64,000 nucleotides of DNA from Taenia hydatigena (GCA_036345935.2 JADWOT020000010.1:5345417-5409416); one strand, 5' to 3'; counted from the first letter of the stretch, positions 47,041 through 60,220 are shown. A program made the numbers and translations. Notes: generated by a model not told the origin, from the sequence alone.

Positions 47041-50000
47041 TGTTAAGTCCATCAAGCACAACCCATTTGGAGCGAATCGTGTATTATACAAAAATATGCT
47101 AGTTGAAACGCTATTACTTCCATTAAATTCGTCCACAAAAATTCATATGTGAAGAAGATGAGATGAATACGCCTTTGCATATGCACATACTCAAGCACGC
47201 AGAAACGTTCCTACCCGGTTACGTGAAACATCAATCAAGACTACCCTCTAAATGAATGAAAATAAAAACGGTTGTGCATAATTTTGCATAAAAACACAGA
47301 CAACTGCTAGCACATGGCAAGAAGGACACAGGTCAAGTAAAGAGGAAAGCCTACATTCGTACTCAAAATCGCAAAATTACAGGCAGAAGGATCCAGCACA
47401 AGGGAATTAAAAGAACTGAGCAATGAGGAAAGCAGGCGGGAGTTCGGCCAGTCTGCAAACCACGAAGTCGGAGCAATGAGCTGGCCTTCACTCCCAGGGA
47501 GTAAGTGAATAAGGAGTAGGAGATAGGCCTAAGTAGATGTGGCTCTAGACAAAATAAAGTGGTAGGATGAAAAATGAAATAGGAAATCCAAGGGCAATCC
47601 AAGTTAGCCTAGACCAAAATAAGATTTGATTCTAAGTAAGATGTGGTTTGGTTAGATCAAGCCAAGCCTGTGTTCGTCAGATCTAGTTTGTGAGTCTGCA
47701 AATTATTTAATCATGCCATAAAGACGAGTGAGACGAGGGGAGAGATGAATGGCGTTTACCCAAAGGGTACCAACAGGCGATGAGCTAGTGGGAGGAGGAG
47801 GTGAGTTCGAAGTAGGCGAAATTGTGATAAACGTGACGAAACCAGGGGATGGGGCCGTCCTCTTATAACGCAACTCATTCTTGTGGACATCAAGGTCCGT
47901 AGGGTCATAATATCCAGTGATGCCCTAGTTTCATTTAATTGACTTCTCTGTGTTGTAGCTTTTGATATCTGATTAGCAGGACGTGATTACCGGGTTGTCT
48001 GCGTCTTTCTTTTCGTCTGAGTCATGATAAGTCTAGACATTGTCAAGCCTTATTTTGCTGTGCAGCATTTGCCCAACGGCCCATAGTTGATTGGCGCCCC
48101 CTTTGCCCACATCTGCAACATGAACAAGACCAGCAGTGTGCTCACTACTCACATTCAGGTCGCTTAATGTCCCAGTAGACTATGCGAATAGCTTGCACCT
48201 CTTCAGCGTCCGGTCCTAATGCGCCAGACCACAGCACTTTAGAACCAGAACATAAGGAAGACAAAGAATTCAAGCATCCATCCAGCCCGTATTTTCTATT
48301 TAGCTTCACTTCCCGTAATTTGCTGTAATCAACCGATGCTTAGCGTTATATCTCAAGTCCTCATTGTATTTTATTTTCTACCGAAGCACTTAACATCATT
48401 CATCTACTTATTTGATTGCACTTCAGTTCTCTAGTTGCTAGAGGTAGAGGCAAATGCTAAAGCGGTGAGGAGCAACACGAGTAGAGTCTTTAGTTTTAGG
48501 ACCTGTCTGCCACTTCATTTGCGTCTTCACCTCCCCACCTACCAATCCACTGCCTACTTATCTATCAGAAGGCATCGCGTCAGAAAATTTGTCAGCCTGT
48601 CATCGTTGTAGGGATCTAAAGGAGGTATATTTCAACCATTGAATCGATCCGCTTAGCATAAAGGCCGCATTGAAAGCAACATCTGCAGCCGACGTCTGTT
48701 CGTTGGTGAACATCAGTTGGGCCGCCTATCTGGCACAAGGCCGGCTATCTTGGTCGCCACTTGTGGCATCTATGTGGCTGAGTACAGCGTGGGAACTACG
48801 CCGACCATGCTTAAAGCTGCGTAAGTGACCAATGATCGTTGAAACAATCAAGTTGTTCGAGTAAACAATTTGTGGTTTGTTGACTTATGCTTCGCCAATG
48901 GAATGAGTCTACTGGGTTGCTAGAAAGCACCGAGCTGCAATTCTTTGTGCAAAATATCAATGTCTGAGTCCACTTACGTATTAAACTTGATTTAATTGCC
49001 CCTGCAATCTATTATTTGTGTTTTTAATATCTAAGGAGAAACAGTCTAATTGAGTTTAAACGCCAAATGTGGGCGACTTAGCTGGTTTTAAAATGGTTGT
49101 ACGACCTAAACAACCACTTATAAGGACGATGGCGTCTTCCCTAGGTGATTGTAATTTTAGGCGGACCCGACAGTCAGAACGCCTCAAAGACAAGTGTTTG
49201 GATTTGACTGCTGAGCCGTGACCTGTTGGAGAGATTTATGAATGCCTGTCATAACAGGTTTTACGGCGATATTGCTTTAGACATGTACTCACTTAAGTCT
49301 ATGCCTTCCGATTTAAAGTAAGGCTTGACCATATCGCATAACAAAACAATCAAGTTTCTTCAAATTAATGCCTTAATTTGCATTAGATATTATTATAATT
49401 ATCTACACTTTGTTTAGTGTCTTTTTTGCTAAACTTGCTGCATCAAAATATTTTTGGTTGAATGTTATGCTGTCACATAATGGTAGGTAGACATTAGACG
49501 GAAGAAGCAAAAGACCTCCATGGTTCTAAAACCGGATATAGTCCTGTTTGTAGAACAGATGAACTTAAGTCCCACCTATTAATGCTAATCGAAAATTAAT
49601 GATGTGGGCAGCCAAAAGTAATGCGGCATAGAAATATTGGATGGTTAAATAAATGAAGTCCCTCAAAGAGGCTGACAATCAGCTATTCTTTGCGATGCAC
49701 ACGAAGACATGCTTAAGCCCGATCAGCAAGATGTTGTAAGCCGTCCTAATCTGCGTGCATAAATTGCACAAACGCTTCCGATGACCTACCGATGTGATGA
49801 GTTATTAAGCAATTTAAAAGTCTACTTTAAATGTCGTTACTTAGTTTAAAGTGCAATCTGAATGAGACCACATAATCCGAGACCTCCATGTAAGTGCAAA
49901 CTAATGTGTTAGAAGTGTAGACAAATAATTTTGGAGCATAAAAGTAAAATATGCTTTGGTCGAGTTTTTGCCTTTCAAAAGAATGGTTTTCACTTTACTG

Positions 50001-50839
50001 CTATTTGTGGCATTATTAAATCTAGATATGATTGCGACTGCATTATTCTGGTGGTGTCTGAATTAAAGATAAGCTTACAATAGTCGAAGAAGCACTTCGG
50101 TCTCGCCAACTACGGAGTGTTGGCTCAAGTGCAAGCTGAACTCATGTGACTTGTGAGCCTCGGCACTGTTTGCTGTAATTAGTGGAATGATTTCTTAACC
50201 TTGGGAAAGACAACCTCTGGGATATGCAAAAAACTCGCAGGTAATTGTCATTTAGTAAGAGCCATCACGTTAATGCTGAGACACCATACATAATGAACAT
50301 CCAGATTGAGTTAACGTGGTCAGGAGGACTAGTTCGATAGCATCCGGAGTGCGAAGCTAGCGCTCCAGCATGTATGGTTTAGCACTAAGGGTGATTTTGT
50401 GTCCTTGCTATCAACGTGGGAAGTTGCGCCTGATTAAAGCCATGAAAATGGTGTGAGATACTTCGAGATCAAGACCGACGGCCGAAACCGCAAGCGTTTA
50501 TCTTTAAGGCTATAGATGATATCTAGCTCATAACTTTGTCTACGTGCATGCTAAAGCAGCGAAATGATAAAAAAATTATCATGCTCGAGACAAATGCTGT
50601 GAAGTATTAATTTCCAAATGATTTTCAAAATGACATTACCTAGCCTAGACCTAAAGAGAATAACGGTTCGTTGAGCCATGCCAAACAAATCAGTTTAGCC
50701 GGTTTGGATCAAGGAAAACACTGATTATCACAACAATACCTAGAGAAGGGACAAAGCGAGAGAGCGTTTACATTTGCTTGCTGGCACCGCTGAACCTGCC
50801 AGAAGTGTTACGAGGTCTGCCATACAGAAGCACAAAGGT
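47041..50839. other. ORF-poor region
   Basis: No supported gene. From 47.6 kb onward no frame of 60 or more codons exists on either strand for about 8 kb. The best short frame, near 48.67-48.83 kb plus, runs about 52 codons from TTG and has no recognised motif. Confidence 0.4.
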
Positions 50840-51430
50840 GTTATTTGTTTACAATCAACATAGGCGACATTTAAGATTGCTTATTTGTAAAGCAGCATAA
50901 ACTAGCGCCAAAATCATTGCGACTGGGTAAAATTCATATGACGCTATGCTAAGATAGTTGGCCTAGAAATGCGAATAACCTTACCGATCCCTAGTTTGTT
51001 TTTGTTTAGCAAAGCAGAGAAACTTTGTAGTCGTAGAAAATATTGAAGCAAATGAATGCAAAGTCCTGCTTTCTTTGAAGCAATCTCCATCCCATTGTGT
51101 CGTGCGGTTCATTCACTAATTGGATATAATTAGGGACACTCATTTCCTTTAGCACTTGCATCCACTAATTTATCTGGCTCTTTACGCTCTATTTTGTGTC
51201 CCTTCTTACATTGCTGTATGCATGCGTGGAACCAAAATAACACGTCGAACTTGTCTTTAAGTCATTTGTTGCCGTCCGCCACGGACCGTGCTAGATTTAT
51301 TGAATTATCGTGTGTGAAGCTTAAATGTTTTTATAAGATGCTGACATCATACCACTAACTGCTATTTGCACTAGACCAGGTCTCCAGCTAATCGTACATT
51401 TGTCAGTGGCATTATATTGCAAACCGCATA
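50840..51430. repeat. duplicated flank, copy 3 of 3
   Basis: Collinear with 8990-9660 and 12150-12790 (CTAAGATAGTTGGCCTAGAAAT, AGAGAAACTTTGTAGTCGTAG, GCATGCGTGGAACCAAAATA-like blocks). Here no Trp-rich gene precedes it, so only the flank was copied or the gene was lost. Confidence 0.7.
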
Positions 51431-51439
51431 AAATTCATT

Positions 51440-52420
51440 AATTGTTTTAGGCCAAGCAAGCTAGTATTGTATACGCGTGGTAAACGCCACCAATCGTAAG
51501 GAATTAAAGTAACCAGACGCATTGTAAAAATAGAAAGAATCACTGGTTTTTAAACATTGTGCTAGTAAATGGTTGGAGAATCAGTCAAACTGAGACTTCC
51601 GATGATGTGCGGATGCTTCAGAATGCCTCAAGTGGGCCAATCGAAGCAGGTTCTCCCAATAGTTCAGCGTACCTAATGGGGACTGAATAAATAGATACAC
51701 GTGCAAGTGATCTAAGTACATATTTTGTTCCGCGTTGCGCTAGTGGCTCTTTTCAATTATTTTTTATTTCGCGAATTTCTGCATTGTTATAAAAATCTCC
51801 GTCAAGACAAGCATCCCGTTGGTGAATAGCGAAAATTCACACAAACTACTGACAACTGCCACAAAGAGATCACAGAAATCGGGCATCGCATAAATATTTC
51901 TAGTTATAAACCCAGTGTTTTCTTCCAGCGGCTGACATCAGAGAGCTAGCGCAGACGTTTGGCGTGAAGTCATGTTCATAGTACTACCTGACTAACTTTC
52001 AGAATGACTCGTAACTCCATGTGCAATGTGCACTGCCTTAGATTTCAGTGACAAAGTAGGAGCCAGTATTTCACCAGCGTCAGTGATCTGCTTCATATTT
52101 CTAATTTTAGATCTTTCTGCTGCTTATCAAGTCTTCGAGATGGCATTGAGCCAGAGTAAGATAAAATTTCAAGGAGCCAGTTAAACTTGTCTGAGAAGCA
52201 TTATCAAGCTCAAAAAATTGATGACATTTAGGCATAGGTGTAGATTGCTTTCGCTGCGGTCGCTGGTGTCCACATCAAAAAACTAAAATTATGGAGTCAG
52301 CAATGCTTATCACTGCTACTGACAACGATGCAATGACGAAATCGGTGTTTTTTGGCGAGAATGGATTTTACAAAGTGAATCCGGTATGCATATGCATGGC
52401 CAATCGCGTTCTTCTCATCC
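51440..52420. repeat. segmental duplicate (partner 44.9-46.0 kb)
   Basis: Collinear with 44890-46000, same orientation. It directly follows the flank repeat, so two different duplicated blocks meet here. Confidence 0.7.
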
Positions 52421-53537
52421 ATTAAGCCATTAAGTAGTCTGCTTAATAATTAGCCCTAAGTTGTACGCGCGGTGCGGTGTCACTATTATTGGCATATCAA
52501 CGAAGGCGTAGCATTGAGGAGAGATAGTACTGAGAAGCTAGTTAGTAAATGAAACACTCCGCTTCAGACAACAGGAAATGGTTACTTTATTAGAGCATGC
52601 CGCATTTGGCAGAAAACCTATCGAAAGAATTTTGGGCAATGTACTTTAAGATAACAGGCTTGTAGCGTGTGGGCTTTTACCTTGCAAGTTCTGTATGGTG
52701 AGCATCAATGTAGCTCGGTCTACGAGCTGTCATTGTTTGGCTGGTCCTACAGGGGCCTAAAATGATGAAAAGTAGTGGAAAGGTTGTGGATAGATCAGAC
52801 ATTACTAGCAATTGCATTGCTAGCAATTTACTTGTCCTCTACTCCTTTGAAATGTACGATTGCGATTGCTATTACTCCGACTTGAATGATCATTAAAGCA
52901 ATTAATCAAGGAAATGGCTTTGAATTGCTCTAACTAGCTGCCGCCAAGTGTGCTCTTAGATAAATATGCATTCTCAATCGTGCGCATTGGTTCTGACTCG
53001 TTAAAGCTGGCTTGGTCGATGGACCCATTCACACAAAACTCTAGTTTATCTAATTTTGAGCGTTTGTCACGCTAAGAAGTGGCTCAACCATAGAGACTCT
53101 GTTCCACCCATCTGTGCTACAGTGTCGTGTAAAGCTAGTGACCATCAATTCTATTTGATGAGGAGAGAATAAAGCACTATACTAAAATAGGTCATTTAGC
53201 AAAGGTTGTAGTGCCGAGGAATCTTCTATTTTTGTAATCTGTTTAGTTAGTTATTGCTTTACCATAAATAATATAAAAGGCTGACAGTGCATACAGTTGT
53301 GCCGTGTACTATGAAGATTATAATGACTAGGGTAGAAGGCATTGATTTCTCCTACGCCACAGTGATAGCTATTTACAGCACATCCTTGCCAATATAGTGC
53401 CACGCAACGACACACTTGGATAGGATTCATTGCAATAGGCTATTTACGGCATTTTGCAATCATTTTTTAAAGAATGAAAATGTATTCTTGACAAAACGCT
53501 CGAGAATTCAAAAAAACCAAGGGTGTGGGGAGCATAG
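52421..53537. other. no recognisable gene
   Basis: AT-rich, no frame of 60 codons or more, nothing recognised. Confidence 0.4.
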
Positions 53538-53757
53538 AGAGCTATAGGGGTGCCCTGCTTAAGAACAGAGAAGTAGAAAGTACCGCTGCATTATCTGCGG
53601 ATTTAATTTTGACCGAATGGATGTGATTTTATTCCAACTAAACACTGTCATTGACAGGTTGCACTTTTGTCTTCTACGTGCTGCATTCGGTCCAAAAGGC
53701 TATTGTCTCAATAATGCAAATGAAGAGGAGAGTGCCTCGTCTTTCATTGCAAAGTAA
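53538..53757 (+). pseudogene. C2H2 zinc-finger gene, copy E (last-exon fragment)
   Basis: Homologous to the last exon of copies A-C. After two in-frame stops it reads KYRCIICGFNFDRMDVILFQ, then TVIDRLHFCLLRAAF, to TAA at 53755. About 18 nt are deleted exactly where the paralogues encode HTExxHPTER, so both zinc-binding His are lost. No upstream exons were found. A dead fragment. Confidence 0.7.
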
Positions 53758-56700
53758 TACAAATGACACTGACAATATATAAGGATAGGTGTGCTATTTG
53801 TCTATTTTCCGTCATTAAAAATGTCCCAGCAAGATTTTGAAGCACAAAAGCGAAGGAAGGAAAGTTCTACTCAAAAGTGCTGCTAAGCATTGATTGTTTC
53901 TGGTGACGCTCCTCATCAAAATCATCATTACTCTAATCGTGTAGGAAGTATTCTAGAACAGTGCAAATTGATCCATGTAGATTGGCTTGCGCGACATCAA
54001 GAAGCACTGCTCATGGTGTGTTAAGTAGTCTTATGGAAAATTTAACTAGTCGTCGCAATCAAAAGACGGATATTTAAATGTATCACACATCATAGGAGTT
54101 TTTCTTTTCCATATTATAACAGAGAATTTTTATTAAACTGGTGCAGAGGGGTCGAGAAACGGGTAAGATTTTCTCGTTGCTGTAACAGTTCTGGTGAACT
54201 AATGAGGTTTGCTCCTTGCTCGTGAATAAATGAAACACACATCAACAGCTAGCTAAGCAGCATTTAGGTTCCACTAATCTCATGGCTAAGCAGGCGCCAT
54301 TGTAAAACTGATCCATTTAAGAAAATGTAGATAACTTGTGCATCCACATTTAAATCCACTTAAATTTGGAGGCCTTAAGCCGGTTACGCTCTCGGATCAA
54401 AGATATGAAGAAAGATAACACCTCTTAGCGTAGTTTATGCATTTTCCTCCAATATTTTTCAGAGTAATATAGGCAAAGTGCACCTGATGCAAAATAAGGT
54501 AACGTCAATTATGATGCATGCAGATATTATTGGCAAAGATTACAGGAAATAAGTAGTAAGCAATACGGAAGCAGTTTAGTTAAGCAAACAAGCTATTGCG
54601 TTTTGTGCTACACGTAGTTACCCAAGAGTTTATTGATGAAGAATCTTTTTCTTTATATCTAACACCAGTAGTAGTATTGATGACAGCGGTGGTGGAACCA
54701 ACTATTTTGAAAGCGAAAGCCAGCTGATTGATCAGCAGATCGATTGGTTTCTCGTAAGCAGGTGGATTAATCTGTAGGACTCAGAGGATTCCACAGTGAT
54801 TAGGCATGTTGGCAGCACCTCAAGATGCTAGTGAAATGGAGGTGCAAATTGACGGCATGTGTGCGCTTTTGACCATCCTTCATTGGGCAGCGCTGCCAAA
54901 AATGGCTACGACAAAGAGAACTCACGTAGAAGATCGCCGCTAAGCAGCATGAAGCAGTAAGAAGACATTAGATAAAGTGGATCCAGAGGCAAGAAACAGT
55001 TAATCCATGTGTCATCGCAAATGACTGAGAGATAAAACTTCCATTGATGCGCTTTTGCTCGTGATGCTCCAAGTCAAGTTTATCGTTGAATCGTTGCAGA
55101 CCTGCTATGCAGGCCTACCTTAGTAGCCCTGCACCATGAAAAGTGCGTTTTATTTCAGGACGAGGATTCTTCGCCAAATCACACGCTCTACTCGCACAGC
55201 CACCTTTCACCTGGCATCGACGCGTCAAAATTTAAAGCGCATTCTGTGGTTTGCCTGCTGCTAAATAAAAAATTTGCCAAATAGCCCTAATAACTGCTAC
55301 AACGCATTCACGTCTGCCATGCACCTCACTGCATTTTAAATTTAGACCCGTTAACTGCCGCTTTAGCCACAGGCATGGTGCTTAGCAATAAAATCACCGT
55401 CATTAAGGAATGCTGGTCAGTAGTCGCATTGTCTAAGCATCCTCTGTTGAGCTACTTCAAGTGTCGTGCTAACAATTTGTAGGGATTGATGACCAAAGTT
55501 CTTCACCTACATTAAAAGCATCGATTTGTTCTAAGCGGTATTTAGATAGAGGAGCTTTCCTCATTTGACTTTTACGCTTTTCCTCTCACTCCAAGTCATT
55601 TATCGATAAAAATACCACTCTCATCACAACGCCTTTAAGTGAGACGTTCCTCAACGTGCTTGTCATTTCTTGCTGCCATTTTTTCAACAGCATCTTTTTG
55701 CTTTGTGAGCGCACAGGGTAGCAAAGAAGACCGTAGCGCCTACTTTCACTGAAGTTTTGTTGTCTTTGCGATTCGCGATGCCATACCAAAGAATTCCTCA
55801 CTTATGACGAAATAGTTGTCAAACGGAGTAACACTTGCTGTGAGGGTGAGGTGTCGAAGGTGCTTAGTAAATAAAATAATAGTCCTTTGTATCAACATAG
55901 TGAGTGGCAAATCAAATGGATCATTCCGTAGGATGCGAAACAATCCAGAACCAAACTAACATAATGAATGCTTAAGGAACGGTTGGGCATGAAGTGAGCG
56001 ATGAAAATATTGTGCACTAACCTCGGCGAATCCAGTCACTTCACCTCGATGGCTAATTTCTGTCGTCCCATTAACACTGCTTTAATAGGACAACCTGATT
56101 ACGTGACTTCACCAGCATTGATTGGAATCAAGGTGCTACGTGTTTGCGTCGTGCAATTATTGAATTATCATGGCTACATGCCACTCCATGCATCCGGAAC
56201 TTTCAGATGTTTAAAAGCATTTGCATTGTTTCTTGATAGATATGGCTGGTGCCTCACCGCAGTGCATTACTTAGCTTAGCTTCGATCCTCACTACGTGTA
56301 CAATGTCGTGCCAGTGGTCACAACTGTTACTCAAGTGATTCTTGTGTGTGGGAGCGTCACTGTTAACAGCCTACCCTAAGCTACCACAAGAGCAAAGTAC
56401 TTGGAACGTAAGTTATTAATGTCAGCAAAATAGTACGTACACGAAGTAAAATCTGCAGTGAGCTTGCGTGCTCCTAGCCAAGAAAGGTGTCTAACGGTCG
56501 TTAACCACCCATCTCCACTTCACAGGTTGAAAGCACTCTACCTGAAATTGAATGGCAGAGAGCATGACACTGAAGCATGCCTTCTAATGGTGTTCATTAA
56601 TACAAGAAGCCACAATACGTTACTTGAGTCCACATGTGACTACATGTGCATCGCAAAGAATGACTGTTTGTCAGCTCTATGTGAGACTCCCATGCATCTC

Positions 56701-57088
56701 TACTACCCGATTGACGTTGGTGGTTGTGATTTAAACTCATCTTTTCCACAAAGTAAACTTCCTTAGTTGCGAAACTATGATAGATTTCTTTCCATTTCTA
56801 TCTGATATCTTTCAACTACGGTGTAGTAGTGCAATGTGCGAAGCAAAATCCGGTTTATTTAGCCAAGTTTTTGCAAAATAGACTTTGACGAGTGCAAAAA
56901 GCAGGCTATTTAAATAGAAAGAATAGCTCTTTCTTATCACATCAAATTAGACTTGCGATTCTAGCCTATAAATGTCGTTAATGCTGGCGTTTTACTTTAC
57001 GAAAAATTGGACCGAAATAAATCCATATCTGGAAATTCGCTGACAGAATTCGCATTACCACGCAACGAAAGAATAAGCATTTTTCATT
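53758..57088. other. no recognisable gene
   Basis: Frames resume at 55.6 kb (55586-55801 and 55746-55943 minus, 56001-56279 plus with ATG at 56001, 56458-56766 plus with GTG) but show no recognised domain or conserved counterpart. A 45-codon frame from ATG near 54.8 kb (MLAAPQDASEMEVQ) is also unassigned. Confidence 0.3.
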
Positions 57089-58260
57089 TTATCGGCAAAT
57101 TTTGAGACGATAGCCCATGGGATCGAGTGCAGCACGCAGAAGTTGAAGACGCAACCGGTTAATGACATCTCGTTCGGTGGGATGCTGCTGTTCCGTGTGG
57201 AATAACACTACATCCAGCCGGTCAAATGTAAATCCGCAAATAGTGCACTGGTAATCGTTGCTACCCTGTTCTTCAGCAGGGCACTCTTGTTGCTCTTCGG
57301 GTTCAGGGAATTCAGGAGGCTCTAGGTTCATAGGACTTCTTCACTTTTCTTCAAATATCGGGCTTGACGCTGTTGGCAAAGTTCTGTCTTTGGAAGAAAA
57401 CAAACGTATAAAGTGTGTTTTATTGCCGAAACGGAATGAATAAAGAACACCGGCTACAATCACACCTCACCTAAGTATGCCATTGTATGACGAGCCGTGT
57501 CCGTAAGTGTGCTGAAACCCTCGAGGCAAAGCACGCAGATGTAGAACTTGCAACCGCTATGACGCAGGAGGTGCCGGTGCATCTTGCTTAAGTCGCTGTG
57601 CTCTTTGCCACACACAGTGCATTTGTATCTATCATTTGTCTTCTCACCTTCCAGGACAGAACAAATTAGGGCGAAAAAGACTGCATAAAAAGGAAGATTT
57701 TTCTTTGACGGTAAACAATAGTGCATTAACTGGCATATTTTAGCATACTACATCATATTTTAGATGAGATTGACTTCGCAGGTGCTACGATACACGGCTT
57801 CACACCATAGATACGTACAGAACAAATCCATGAGGTACTTTAGTTGCGTCTCTTGGTCAGCTAAAAAGGGATTCTCGATGGCTTCCCCATGAAGAACGTA
57901 GTTGAGTCGGGAATCCTTGCTTTTAAGCATCTTCTAATGTAAATGCAGATAAAATGATTGCAAAATCTAGTTAAAGGCATGCGACTGATGTCAAATTGCG
58001 CACTTGCCTCTATCGTGTCGAGGAAACCAATCTCGTCTTTAGGATGGATAGCAAGTGCTTCGAATATTCTTTTTACGCCTTCCATTTCCTCGTTAGTACC
58101 TGTAATTTAGGCATCCAAAGCCTCGATTTGCCTTTACACATTTTCTATAAGCCTCGAGAAATACAAGTAAAGCTTACGCAAACCATGAAGCATCTCTTAT
58201 TTGGCACATTAATGCTGTCTTACCTTCCTCATGCTTTGCTTCTCGACCTCGGCTCATCAT
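57089..58260 (-). pseudogene. C2H2 zinc-finger gene, copy B (premature stop in last exon)
   Basis: Best splice structure of the family. Exons: 58260-58224, 58099-58008, 57933-57789, 57647-57471, 57387-57089; introns of 124, 74, 141 and 83 nt with phases 1, 0, 1, 1. The second intron uses a GC donor (GAG/GCAAGTG); the others are GT-AG. Exons 2 and 3 encode a conserved region of unknown fold (EALAIHPKDEIGFLDTIE; RLNYVLHGEAIENPFLADQE; MDLFC). Exon 4 has one good C2H2 finger (YKCTVCG...HLLRH, C-x2-C-x12-H-x3-H) and a second with its last His replaced by Tyr. Exon 5 has a further finger (YQCTICGFTF...HTEQQH), but TGA at 57341-57343 lies before it. Read as is, the protein would be 165 residues with one complete finger. 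It could be a functional short form or an early pseudogene. Confidence 0.65.
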
Positions 58261-58702
58261 CTTTAAAGTTGGGTGAATGAACATTGTTTCCATCCCTCGT
58301 AATGCTGATCATGCAAGCTAATCTTACTCGTGGAACCTGAATTCGCTCCAATTAAAGTGGTAAAAATTATGCGTTGCAGTTTAAAAGCGTCCTGTTTATT
58401 CAACGTCCAACGTTTCACAGTTGAACACTGATATTCCTGGACCAGTTAACTAAGTGCGCCAACAGTTGTTTCGCGTTCCAATGTAGAAGGCGTGCAAACC
58501 ATAAGACGTGCGGGTGCCATCCAATGTGTTTCCATTATCCCCACTCGTTTAGATACTCATACAAAGTAGTTGAACACTCCGCATTTTGTGGAGACAGCTT
58601 TGTCTAATAAAGCAAAAAGCCGATCCCGCCTCAAAAAAATTGATAAGCTCAATTACTTAAAGCTAAACTACCGACTGATCCGAATAGCATTCAAACAGCG
58701 CT
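58261..58702. other. no recognisable gene
   Basis: Upstream flank of copy B and approach to the TA array. A frame from about 58570 runs into the TA array and is a low-complexity artefact. Confidence 0.4.
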
Positions 58703-58771
58703 TATACATATACATATATATATATATATATACATATGTATATATATATATATACATATGTATATTTACAC

Positions 58772-58804
<33 letters not shown>

Positions 58805-58832
58805 CATACATATACATATGTATATTTACATA

Positions 58833-58878
<46 letters not shown>

Positions 58879-58880
58879 TG

Positions 58881-58919
<39 letters not shown>

Positions 58920-59022
58920 ATATATATGTATATATATACATATATATATACATATGTATATTTACATATATACATATATATGTATATATATATATACATA
59001 TGTATATATACATATACATATG
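58703..59022. repeat. TA-rich microsatellite
   Basis: About 320 bp of (TA)n interspersed with CATATG and TACA units. It generates spurious Tyr/Ile-rich frames on both strands. It starts about 30 nt beyond the stop codon of C2H2 copy C and fills the space towards copy B. Confidence 0.95.
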
Positions 59023-59053
59023 TGCAAGCCCTTAACTGCACTTTCTCATAAGT

Positions 59054-60220
59054 CTAGCTGGTAGGGTTAGGAGCATCCTCATCCTCATCTGCATTAGGGT
59101 TGAGTGCAGCACGCATGAGGCGAACACGCAACCGGCCATTGACTTCGCGTTCAGTTGGGTGCTCCTGCATTGTGTGTGATAACATCACATCCAAGTAGTC
59201 AAAAGTAGATCCGCAAACACTGCAGCGGTGCTCCATCCTGTGCCTTTTTCCAGGAGGACCATCTTCTAGCTCTTCGGACATAGAGGGCTGCGGAGGCTCT
59301 AGGCTCTACGTCTTCTCATTTTTCTCAAAACTTCCTCAATTGATAGCGGTGGCTCAAATGCATCTTTTATAAGAAGTACAAAGTATTATTCATTGGAATT
59401 AGTGGCATAGCAAGAAACACTGACTGCAATCAAACCTTACCACCACGTGTCTTTCTGTGGTGCACCATATCGGTAAACGTGTTGCATCTCTCGAGATATT
59501 GCATGCAGAAGTAGAACCTGCGTTTACTGTGACGCAGGAGGTGTTGGTGCATGCCATCCAAGTAGTTATACACCTTGCCACACTTGGTACATTTGTATTT
59601 ACCATAAGCTTTCTTCTCGCCTTTCACAAGAATATAAAATAGGCATTTAGCCGGATTGCTATGAAGTAAAAAATTATCTTAGACAAATAAAATGATGCAC
59701 CAGCACACACACTTCCTCATGATGGGCATCTAACTTGCATAGCCTTATACCACAGCCGCATACAGAGCAAATCAATGAGGCATTCTAACTGCGTCGCTCG
59801 GTCAGATAACAATGGGTTCTTGATGAAATTCTCCCTGAACATGTAGGTTAGTCGTGGGTCATTGTTCTTGAGCATCTTCTAAGATAAATACGTGGTGATA
59901 TAGGCAAAGAAATCGCCACCAAATCTGAGAGACATGTGATAATTAGCAAATCACATATTTACTTTTATCTCCTCAAGAAAATTAATTTCGTCCTCCGGGT
60001 TGGTCACAAGTGCTTGGATTAACCTTCTCTTGTCGTCCATCTCATCGTTGGAACCTCCACTTGGGGCATCTGGAGCCACAGATTCGTGCTTTAGCAGTTC
60101 CTCTGCACCTTTAAAAGCACGAAAAGCCTTTATACATACCATCAGGCATCTTTCACTTGACAACGTTAGAATTTCCAAAGTCTTGCTTTCTGGCCTCTGC
60201 GGATCCTGACCTTGGCTCAT
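59054..60220 (-). pseudogene. C2H2 zinc-finger gene, copy C (probably broken)
   Basis: ATG at 60220 (MSQGQDPQRPE). Two readings of the start are possible: uninterrupted to 59963 (86 codons, ending FLEEIK), or with a 70-80-nt GC-AG intron (GAAA/GCAAGA...TTTTAAAG) that matches the first intron of copies A and B. Then donor GTAAAT, exon 59878 to about 59735 (KMLKNNDPRLTY; TQLECLIDLLC), exon 59620-59441 with one good finger (YKCTKCG...HLLRH) and one damaged (second Cys and last His lost), donor GTAAGG, and last exon 59363-59054 with a C2H2 finger (HRCSVCGSTF...HTMQEH). Lesions: the third donor is TTAGAT where copy B has GTAGCA, and a one-base deletion precedes the conserved LEPPQP block of the last exon. 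Same family as copies A, B, D and E; likely nucleic-acid binding in origin. Confidence 0.6.

Noticed and set aside
58570..59064. 164-codon Tyr/Ile-rich frame
   Set aside because: It is translation of the TA microsatellite; both strands give similar low-complexity frames.
60115..60150. 31-nt mini-intron (GTATGT...TTTAAAG) in C2H2 copy C
   Set aside because: Removing it shifts the frame to a stop; the longer GC-AG intron or no intron preserves the frame.
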